A stretch of 12,757 nt of DNA, taken from Vulcanimicrobiia bacterium (GTDB lineage: Bacteria; Eremiobacterota; Eremiobacteria; Baltobacterales; Baltobacteraceae). The position numbers and the translations under genes are program-made. The stretch covers positions 1 to 12,757 of the forward strand of contig JAMXLG010000129.1 of assembly GCA_024281135.1 (NCBI GenBank), read 5' to 3'. The notes below the pieces were generated by a model. The model was not told the origin of the DNA. It made no database searches and saw nothing but the letters and a program-made list of their open reading frames with translations. The stretch's first letter is position 1. Each line of letters opens with the position of its first letter. Shown here in pieces: positions 6,899 through 12,757 of the stretch.

Positions 6899-9755
6899 GT
6901 ACCTGAACTTGCGTAGAGTCGAGCGCGCGGTCAGCGATCGCCGCTACACGCGCTCGGAACGCAGTGGGCGATACTTCGTTACGAACACGAGAAAGGCCGG
7001 CCTCTCGCAACGCATTCCAAAGCACCGGATCGCCATTAAGCCGTTCGATCGCGGTCTTCCATTCTTCAGGGGTATCCGCGATGAGGAGATCGCGCCCCGG
7101 AATCCAACCGAGTTGCGACGCGATCAGCGACGACGCGACAACAGGCAGTCCATGGGCCGCCGCTTCGTAGACCTTTTGCGGTAAACCGGCTGCAAATCGT
7201 GTCGGTGCGATAAAAATTCGCGAGGCATTGTAGATCGGGTGGAGATCGGGCACGACGCCAAGGAATTGTACGTTGGTGTTTCTCAACCGAGCGGAATTCA
7301 TCACGCCGGCGTGGCGCAATGCAATTGGTGGAAGAAGCGGTGCGACACTCGATGCAAAGAAGAAGAGGGCATCATCGTTCGGGCTGTCTTCTTCGATCGC
7401 TCCGACGAACAGAATGCCGTCCCGTTCATCAAACGACGCACTCGTGGGATTCGCATCGATAGAAAACGAGAGCACTTCGATAGGTCCGCGAAAGCGGGAG
7501 GCGATCAATTCCCGTTCGCCCTCGGAAACCGCAGACACGACCGAGCAGCCGTCGGTGTAGCTCAATTCCTTCGTAAGCGCTTCCTGATACTGCTCGTGCG
7601 GCAGTGGGCGGCCTTCCAAGGCGGCGCGTACGCGGTCGCGCTCGACATATACGGCTTCGGCGTCATAAACAATCGGCGGTGCCGGTCGACCAATCACTCG
7701 CAAAATCGATTGTACGTCGCGCATATTGTGTGGGCGGCTGACCCATAGAAGATCGATGTTGTCCAGTTGCGCATCGAGCGTGAGTCCCAACAGCTCGGGG
7801 CCTTGTCCGTAAAAGATCGTTACACCCTCAATCCCATAGCTGAGTGCCGGGTCATCGAACGGACGAACAAGCGGATAGAACAGCACCTCGTAGCCTTCGT
7901 CGCGCAGATTCTCGACTGCCGTTCGAGCACGTGGATAGCCTCGACCAAGTTCCGTGTAGGGAACGCAATCGTCAACCACGACGACGCGTTTATGCACTCG
8001 TCTTTTGGTCGTAGTGTCAGTGGCCCCGCCTCTCGAAAGAGACGTAAAGAGATGCGCGCGTGCGGTATCGGGCGCAAGAGCAAGTGCTCGTAGCTCGTTT
8101 GAAAGGCGCGCGAAGTGTGCTTCACGTCTATGCGCGGTCGCGGAATCCACGAGCCGCCCTTGGTAGATCGCACGCAAGGAAGCCATATAGCCGTTCGGAT
8201 CGGAGAGCGCGGGATGCAGCGAGCCGAACGGAACAGTCTGGAGGATCGGTTCTCCGTCGTCGACGCCAAGTGGTCCACGAGATAGAATTCGCTGAACGAA
8301 TTCGACGTCGATCAGGTGGGTCAGACCTTCCTCGAACGCGCCGGCTTGATCGAACAAAAAACGCCTGTGCGCGATCGTATTTAAGGGTACGGCTTCCCCG
8401 ATGCGAGCGGCCACCTCTGCGAGCGAGCCGCCAGCAAAATGCGTGAAGCTCGCGACGGGTGTGCCGTCGCGGACTGTTTCAGTGTTCAGTGGTACCGTCA
8501 TCGCGTCGATACGCGAATCGGAAAGTCCGCGAACGACGCGCTCCAGGTGATCGTTGGGCCATGACGTCGCCACGTCGACATACGTCACGATTTCGCCCGC
8601 ACACATACGGGCGGCATCATTGAGTGAAACGGCCAGAGGACAAGGTGTCCGATGCGATACAACCTTGATCTTCGTTCCACCGAGATGTTGCAGCAGCGGC
8701 GCAACGTCGTACGAGGAATTGGCGACGGCGATGAGTTCCCACCGCGAATACGTTTGCTTCTGCAGATCGCAAATCGTCGCTCGAATTGCATTGAGATCGT
8801 CACCGCAAATGAGTATCACGCTCACGAGCGGAGCCGAAGAAACGCGTGAGGAGAGCGTCTTCGACAAAGACTGATTTAACCGTTCGGTGATCTCGTCAAT
8901 TCGGTCGCGCTCGTTGCGGACGATTGCGGCGGCGTCAGGAAAAGCGAGCGCGTTGTTGACCTTAGCCCGCAGAAGGCCGGCAATGCCGTTTTCATGGCCT
9001 CGGAAGAGATGCTCGTACTCCGGAGTCAGATACTTCTCGAGCAAACGGAGATGTTCGAGAAATTGTCGACCAGTCGTCACATACCGGTCAGGTCCACTTG
9101 CAGAACTCGAGTGCGCGGTGAGGCAGGCCGCAGGTGCGTCTAAGAACGCGAAACCGCCGCGAGCTGCGAAGTGGAGATAGACGTCTAGATCGCCGGCTAT
9201 GAGATCCGGCTCGAACGCGCCGGAATCGATGAGTTTCTTTCGATTCCATAACGTCGCCGGCATGCATCCGTAACAATCGTACGTGAGAAGGCCCGCAAAT
9301 TCGTTTCGACCGCCGGTGTATGAGCCGCGAAGATGGCCGTTATGGTTAAAATACTTCGTCACTGCCCCGTGCTCGTTCACGTGGAAGAACGGTGCGATGA
9401 CAACGTCGATTTCGGGATGGGCTTGATGCACAGCAAGCGCCCGATGAGCATGTCCGGGCAAAAGATAGTCGTCTGCGGAGAGGAACAAAACGCGTTCGCC
9501 GCGCGCATGTTCGAGGCCACGCTGATGATTGCCGACGAGACCAACGTTCGATTCGTTTCGAATCGCCCGGATCCGATTGTATGCGCCGGAGAACCGTTGG
9601 ATGACGGCCCAAGAATCGTCCGTAGAGCAGTTGTCGAGGATGAGGAGCTCGCTATCCTCGATACCTTGGCCGAGGGCGCTCTCTATCGCGCGCGGGAGGA
9701 ACCGCGCGTAGTTGTACGAGGTAATGACAATGCTGAGGTTGGGAATGCCGGCCAC
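6891..9755 (-). CDS. Three-domain glycosyltransferase (GT2 - degenerate GT2-like - GT4)
   Basis: This is a single 954-residue protein. Domain 1 (about 1-235) is a GT2-type GT-A fold with LSIVITSYNYARFLPRAIES (7-26), LLILDNCSTDDS (37-48) and the metal-binding ADD in FLSADDYLLPG (91-101). Domain 2 (about 308-520) has the same fold signals (VSVILICG, LQKQTYSRWELIAVAN) but YVDVATSW (392-399) where an acidic DxD cluster is expected, so it may be inactive. Domain 3 (about 588-945) is a GT4-like GT-B fold: VVVVDDCVPYTELGRGYPRA (591-610), FVGAIEEDSPNDDAL (783-797) and RFAAGLPQKVYEAAAHGLPV (853-872), the donor-site region. There is no signal peptide or membrane segment, so it is probably cytosolic. 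It starts at GTG 9755, with an in-frame TAA 12 bases upstream. It is the first gene of the unit that continues into both sulfotransferases, so it probably builds their glycan acceptor. Confidence 0.9.
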   Translation of the reverse strand: MAGIPNLSIVITSYNYARFLPRAIESALGQGIEDSELLILDNCSTDDSWAVIQRFSGAYNRIRAIRNESNVGLVGNHQRGLEHARGERVLFLSADDYLLPGHAHRALAVHQAHPEIDVVIAPFFHVNEHGAVTKYFNHNGHLRGSYTGGRNEFAGLLTYDCYGCMPATLWNRKKLIDSGAFEPDLIAGDLDVYLHFAARGGFAFLDAPAACLTAHSSSASGPDRYVTTGRQFLEHLRLLEKYLTPEYEHLFRGHENGIAGLLRAKVNNALAFPDAAAIVRNERDRIDEITERLNQSLSKTLSSRVSSAPLVSVILICGDDLNAIRATICDLQKQTYSRWELIAVANSSYDVAPLLQHLGGTKIKVVSHRTPCPLAVSLNDAARMCAGEIVTYVDVATSWPNDHLERVVRGLSDSRIDAMTVPLNTETVRDGTPVASFTHFAGGSLAEVAARIGEAVPLNTIAHRRFLFDQAGAFEEGLTHLIDVEFVQRILSRGPLGVDDGEPILQTVPFGSLHPALSDPNGYMASLRAIYQGRLVDSATAHRREAHFARLSNELRALALAPDTARAHLFTSLSRGGATDTTTKRRVHKRVVVVDDCVPYTELGRGYPRARTAVENLRDEGYEVLFYPLVRPFDDPALSYGIEGVTIFYGQGPELLGLTLDAQLDNIDLLWVSRPHNMRDVQSILRVIGRPAPPIVYDAEAVYVERDRVRAALEGRPLPHEQYQEALTKELSYTDGCSVVSAVSEGERELIASRFRGPIEVLSFSIDANPTSASFDERDGILFVGAIEEDSPNDDALFFFASSVAPLLPPIALRHAGVMNSARLRNTNVQFLGVVPDLHPIYNASRIFIAPTRFAAGLPQKVYEAAAHGLPVVASSLIASQLGWIPGRDLLIADTPEEWKTAIERLNGDPVLWNALREAGLSRVRNEVSPTAFRARVAAIADRALDSTQVQVHA

Positions 9756-9910
9756 CAGTTCTTTTTATCGGTCCGCACAACAGCCAAAGTTATGATTCAG
9801 GCGCAGGCATTTACGTTCTGTGCGCACTTTTCCGATGAGTAGAATGATGCCTAACAAAGCGCGCGCAGAAGGGACAACCTTTAGGGTCTGTCTAGTGACC
9901 GGGGACGATC
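9756..9910. promoter_or_regulatory. Divergent promoter region between the glycosyltransferase/sulfotransferase unit and the rfbFG operon
   Basis: These 155 bases are the largest gap in the window and separate two divergent transcription units, so both promoters should lie here. On the plus strand, TAGAAT (9840-9845) is a possible -10 box for the acetyltransferase operon, with only a weak TTCTGT (9816-9821) 18 bases upstream as a -35. A perfect palindrome GTGCGCAC (9820-9827) lies between them and could be an operator or chance. No strong leftward promoter is evident. GGGGA at 9901-9905 is the ribosome site of the rightward gene. Confidence 0.35.
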
Positions 9911-10420
9911 GTGCATAGCATTTCCTCGAGCGCCCGTATCTCGCCGCTTGCCGATCTCGAAGACTCCGTCCGCGGCTCGAGGCTCGTGATCGAAGATGAC
10001 GTCTTTATTGACGCTTTCGTGAAGATCAAATTCGCCGGTGGAACCGGAGACGTGCGCATCGGTCGCGGCACGTACCTGAACTCAGGCGTCGTGATCTATT
10101 CCGGCAACGGAGTAACGATCGGCGAAAATGTACTCGTCGCGGCTAACACGACCTTCGCTGCAACGAACCATGAGATGGCTCGACGCGACCTTCCAATTGC
10201 CCGACAGGGATTTGCGCTCTCGCGCGGTGGCATCGTCGTCGAAAACGACGTCTGGATCGGCGCGAATTCCGTGCTGTTGGACGGAGCCCGGCTTGCCTTG
10301 GGTTGTGTTATTGGCGCTTTGTCGCTTGTGAATGGAGCAACCGAGCCCTACTCTATCAATGTTGGGACCCCGGCCAGGCGCATCGGCTATCGCGGCATAA
10401 ACGAGGAAGCGAGCGCGTGA
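9911..10420 (+). CDS. Hexapeptide-repeat O-acetyltransferase (WbbJ/LbetaH type)
   Basis: The 169-residue product is a left-handed beta-helix acyltransferase. Imperfect hexapeptide turns run from about residue 18 to 145, for example VRIGRGTYLNSGVVIYSGNG (48-67), VTIGENVLVAAN (68-79) and VVENDVWIGANSVLLDGARL (109-128). The TNHE motif (85-88) supplies the probable catalytic His87. Family members acetylate hydroxyls of sugars in O-antigen, capsule or exopolysaccharide using acetyl-CoA. The N-terminus (SARISPLADLEDSVRGSRLV) aligns with the usual start of such proteins, which supports the GTG at 9911; GGGGA lies 5 bases upstream. It is first in a rightward operon and its TGA overlaps the rfbF start (GTGA). 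A role in acetylating the 6-deoxysugar made by the next genes, or the finished glycan, is inference. Confidence 0.88.
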   Translation: MHSISSSARISPLADLEDSVRGSRLVIEDDVFIDAFVKIKFAGGTGDVRIGRGTYLNSGVVIYSGNGVTIGENVLVAANTTFAATNHEMARRDLPIARQGFALSRGGIVVENDVWIGANSVLLDGARLALGCVIGALSLVNGATEPYSINVGTPARRIGYRGINEEASA

Positions 10421-11184
10421 AAGTCGTGATTCTCGCCGGTGGACTCGGCACCCGTCTCGCCGAGGAGACAACCACTCGCCCGAAACCTATGGTCGAGATC
10501 GGTGGGCGCCCGCTTCTTTGGCACATCATGAAACACTTCAGCCACTACGGCCACAACGATTTCATTTTGTGCCTCGGCTACAAGGGCTACATGGTCAAGG
10601 AGTACTTCGTCAATTACTACATGCATAACTCCGACCTTGTAGTTGATGTCGGCGCCAATACGACGCATGTAATGAACAACCAGAGCGAACCGTGGCGCGT
10701 AACACTCGTTGACACCGGCGAATCGACGATGACAGGCGGACGGCTTAAGCGGATAAAACCACACGTTGGCGACGGCGCGTTTTTCTGTACTTATGGAGAC
10801 GGTGTATCTACCGTTGACGTCAACGCGTTGGCTACGTTCCATGCCACGCACGGAAAGCTTGCGACAATCACGGCTGTTCAGCCACCTGGTCGTTATGGCG
10901 CGTTGCGACTCGAAAAGGACGACGTCGAAAGTTTTGTTGAGAAGCCGTTAGGCGATGGTGCGTGGATCAACGGCGGTTACTTTGTGTTGCATCCCGACGT
11001 GCTCGATCTTATCGATGACGACGGCACACATTTTGAGGCGGCTCCGTTGTCGCGTCTGGTCGAACGGCGACAGCTTGCCGCTTTCCGCCACAGCGGATTC
11101 TGGCAAGCTGTTGATACGCTTCGCGAGAAGAATCAGTTGGAGGCGCTTTGGTCTTCCGGAAGCGCGCCATGGAAGCTCTGGTGA
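10417..11184 (+). CDS. rfbF: Glucose-1-phosphate cytidylyltransferase (RfbF)
   Basis: This enzyme condenses CTP with glucose 1-phosphate to give CDP-glucose, the first step of CDP-6-deoxyhexose synthesis. The product (255 residues from the chosen start) has the nucleotidyltransferase signature VILAGGLGTRLAEET (4-18), RPKPMVEIGG (21-30) with Lys23, the RfbF-specific HIMKHFSHYGHNDFILCLGY (36-55), YGDG (126-129) with metal-binding Asp128, VEKPLGDGAWINGGYFV (174-190) and GFWQAVDTLREK (227-238). The length equals typical RfbF (about 257). The GTG at 10417 overlaps the acetyltransferase TGA, and GAGGA lies 9 bases upstream. An ATG at 10303 in the same frame would add 38 unrelated residues lying entirely inside the acetyltransferase gene, so it is rejected. 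The stop overlaps the rfbG start in the same way. Confidence 0.96.
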   Translation: MKVVILAGGLGTRLAEETTTRPKPMVEIGGRPLLWHIMKHFSHYGHNDFILCLGYKGYMVKEYFVNYYMHNSDLVVDVGANTTHVMNNQSEPWRVTLVDTGESTMTGGRLKRIKPHVGDGAFFCTYGDGVSTVDVNALATFHATHGKLATITAVQPPGRYGALRLEKDDVESFVEKPLGDGAWINGGYFVLHPDVLDLIDDDGTHFEAAPLSRLVERRQLAAFRHSGFWQAVDTLREKNQLEALWSSGSAPWKLW

Positions 11185-12221
11185 ACTCGCTAACCTGGGC
11201 CGGAAGAAACGTTTTTCTTACAGGCCACACGGGATTCAAGGGCGCCTGGCTTTCGCGGATGCTATTGCGCGCCGGAGCAAATGTCTACGGATTCTCTTTG
11301 CCGCCCGAAACAGATCCAAGCCTCTATCAAGCACTAATGCTGGAACGAGATCTTCACTCGATCTACGGCGATATCCGCGATCGCGATGCGCTGGCTGCTG
11401 CCATTGCTTCAAGCGGCGCCTCAGTGGTGTTCCACCTCGCTGCACAACCGTTGGTGCGGCGAAGTTACCGTGACCCTGTGTCAACGTTCGACACGAATGT
11501 TATGGGCACAGTCAATGTTCTTGACTTATGCTGTTCTGCGGAATCTGTGGAAGTCGTGGTCGCAGCCACGACGGATAAGTGCTATGCCAATAACGGCGCA
11601 GGTATCGCGTTTCGTGAAGACGATCCGCTGGGTGGTCACGATCCCTACAGTTCCAGCAAGGCTGCTGCCGAAATCATTGCGGGGAGTTACCGCGATTCGT
11701 TTTTCAAGCCACGTGGTAAGAAGCTAGCGACGATTCGCGCGGGTAACGTGATCGGTGGAGGAGATTGGTCGGAAGATCGGCTGATCCCCGACATTGTACG
11801 TGCTGCGTTTCAGGGAGAGCCACTTTTGTTGCGCAACCCCGAACATGTACGTCCTTGGCAGCATGTCGTCGATGCGCTAGTAGGTTATGTAAGAATTGCC
11901 GAGCGTGCAATCGCCGGTGAGCCGGTCGATGAGGCTTGGAACATTGGCCCCGGACACGATGATGCAATTACGGTCCAGACGATCGCCGATTCCTTCCTTT
12001 CGAAGCGCCCAGACGTTACCTATCAGGTTGAGCGATCGTCGCTGCACGAAGCGAAAACGTTAATGCTCGACGTGACGAAAGTCCGGAAGCGAGTCGGGCT
12101 GGCTTCACGTCTTACTGCAGCCGAAGCGCTTCGGTACACCGTTGAATGGTACGAGTCGTTCTATCGCGGCGACGACGTAGGAAGCATTACGGACCGTCAG
12201 ATAGATAGCATTCTTTCGTGA
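11181..12221 (+). CDS. rfbG: CDP-glucose 4,6-dehydratase (RfbG)
   Basis: This extended short-chain dehydrogenase converts CDP-glucose to CDP-4-keto-6-deoxyglucose with bound NAD. The 346-residue product shows the NAD-binding TGHTGFKGAWLSR (14-26), HLAAQPLVRRSYRDP (85-99), the TTDK block (130-133), catalytic YSSSK (156-160), and RAGNVIGGGDWSEDRLIPD (187-205), which is strongly typical of RfbG. Start choice: the GTG at 11181 forms a GTGA overlap with the rfbF stop, has GGAAG 5 bases upstream, and gives an N-terminus (NSLTWAGRNVFLTGHTG) matching the family. An ATG at 11169 and a TTG at 11148 are in frame but less likely. The gene sits between rfbF and another sugar dehydrogenase, so the operon makes a CDP-linked deoxysugar. 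Confidence 0.96.
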   Translation: MNSLTWAGRNVFLTGHTGFKGAWLSRMLLRAGANVYGFSLPPETDPSLYQALMLERDLHSIYGDIRDRDALAAAIASSGASVVFHLAAQPLVRRSYRDPVSTFDTNVMGTVNVLDLCCSAESVEVVVAATTDKCYANNGAGIAFREDDPLGGHDPYSSSKAAAEIIAGSYRDSFFKPRGKKLATIRAGNVIGGGDWSEDRLIPDIVRAAFQGEPLLLRNPEHVRPWQHVVDALVGYVRIAERAIAGEPVDEAWNIGPGHDDAITVQTIADSFLSKRPDVTYQVERSSLHEAKTLMLDVTKVRKRVGLASRLTAAEALRYTVEWYESFYRGDDVGSITDRQIDSILS

Positions 12222-12757
12222 ACGCACGCCTGCCATCGCTTGTAGTGGCCGCATCGGGCTACATCGGCGGACACGTCTCGCGCGCATTAGAAGAACGGAA
12301 GGTGCCCGTAGCGACGCCCTCGCGTGACGAGCTTGCGACGCTAAGCGGGCGATACGCGACAGTGTACTACTGCGCAGGCCTTACGGGCGATTTCATTGTG
12401 CGGCGGCACGATACGGTGGATGCTCATGTCTCCACCGTGCTCCGCTTGGTGAATGCTATTGAATTCGAATCATTTGTCTATCTGTCGAGTACGCGCGTGT
12501 ACGGAAATGGGCCGACGGATGAAAGCAGCGGGTTGCATGTCCGTCCCGCGTTAACGAGCGACTTATACAACATCACGAAACTGGCCGGGGAAGCGGTAGT
12601 CCTCCAGATGCTCGGTAGTCGAGGACGAGTCGCGCGCCTTTCAAACGTTGTCGGCCCGGGGATAGCCGGGACTAGTTTCATCGGCAGCCTTGCTCGTAGT
12701 ATTCAGCGTCGAGAATCTGTACGGATCGTCGCCGGGTCGTCATTCGCTCGGGACTAC
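12218..12757 (+). CDS. Partial NAD-dependent epimerase/dehydratase (CDP-sugar reductase or epimerase candidate)
   Basis: The frame is open for 180 codons to the window end; the C-terminus is missing. It begins with a GTG overlapping the rfbG stop (GTGA), the same junction as upstream. The N-terminal dinucleotide motif AASGYIGGHV (11-20) replaces the first glycine of the usual GxxGxxG with Ala. The central SDR features are present: VYYCAGLTG (49-57), YLSSTRVYG (88-96) with the catalytic Ser/Thr region, YNITK (117-121) as YxxxK, and VARLSNVVGPG (138-148). It is an extended SDR most likely acting on CDP-4-keto-6-deoxyglucose, by analogy with reductases and epimerases following rfbFG (abequose, paratose or other 6-deoxyhexose pathways). 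The specific product cannot be decided from this fragment. Confidence 0.85.
   Translation, partial: MNARLPSLVVAASGYIGGHVSRALEERKVPVATPSRDELATLSGRYATVYYCAGLTGDFIVRRHDTVDAHVSTVLRLVNAIEFESFVYLSSTRVYGNGPTDESSGLHVRPALTSDLYNITKLAGEAVVLQMLGSRGRVARLSNVVGPGIAGTSFIGSLARSIQRRESVRIVAGSSFARDY

Noticed and set aside
6891..9755. The 954-residue glycosyltransferase as an artefactual fusion of separate genes
   Set aside because: The frame is uninterrupted, with linkers but no stop between the domains; multi-domain glycosyltransferases of this kind are known.
9333..9842. A 169-codon open frame on the plus strand opposite the start of the glycosyltransferase gene
   Set aside because: It lies almost wholly antisense to the strongly recognisable GT2 domain, and its translation shows no family motif; it is a shadow frame.
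10303..10416. ATG-started N-terminal extension of rfbF
   Set aside because: It would add 38 residues unrelated to RfbF and lie entirely inside the acetyltransferase gene; the GTG at 10417 gives the family length and a GTGA junction.
11148..11180. TTG or ATG starts upstream of the rfbG GTG
   Set aside because: These lie inside rfbF; the GTG at 11181 matches the family N-terminus and the operon's junction pattern.
1..12757. tRNA, rRNA, CRISPR array, insertion sequence or attachment site
   Set aside because: Nearly all sequence is coding, the only repeat seen is explained by gene duplication, and no cloverleaf, regular spacer array or terminal inverted repeats were recognised by eye.

Overview
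The window looks like a chromosomal surface-glycan region of a bacterium with a moderately GC-rich genome. Genes are packed with almost no spacing, and GTG starts and 4-base stop/start overlaps are common. I cannot assign a phylum from sequence alone. The cysDNC, sulfotransferase and rfbFG families are widespread in bacteria, so they do not decide it. There are no rRNA, tRNA, CRISPR, insertion-sequence or phage signals.

Layout, left to right. (1) Positions 1-2186 are a leftward, overlapping three-gene run: a PHP-family metallophosphoesterase, an ExeA/secretion-type AAA ATPase, and the start of a DUF11-like protein that leaves the window. (2) Positions 2236-4889 run rightward and encode sulfate activation: CysD (ATP sulfurylase small subunit) and a fused CysN-CysC (GTPase subunit plus APS kinase). 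Together these make PAPS. (3) Positions 4861-9755 run leftward as one tightly overlapping unit: a 954-residue protein with three glycosyltransferase-like domains, followed by two tandem paralogous sulfotransferases. (4) Positions 9911-12757 run rightward: a hexapeptide-repeat acetyltransferase, glucose-1-phosphate cytidylyltransferase (RfbF), CDP-glucose 4,6-dehydratase (RfbG) and a partial NAD-dependent epimerase/reductase cut by the window end.

Reading them together (inference): CysD and CysNC supply PAPS, the two sulfotransferases use it, and the glycosyltransferase protein co-encoded with them probably builds the acceptor. The PHP protein resembles enzymes that hydrolyse 3',5'-adenosine bisphosphate (PAP), the by-product left after PAPS donates sulfate, so it could close the cycle. 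The rightward operon supplies a CDP-linked 6-deoxyhexose and possibly an O-acetyl group. The whole suggests a sulfated, 6-deoxysugar-containing extracellular polysaccharide or glycolipid. The logic is like rhizobial nodP/nodQ/nodH, but with tandem sulfotransferases of a different type and its own glycosyltransferase.

Two real genes are easy to miss because they start with GTG and run off the window edges (1-379 on the minus strand and 12218-12757 on the plus strand). The starts of rfbF and rfbG are best placed at GTG codons that overlap the preceding stop.
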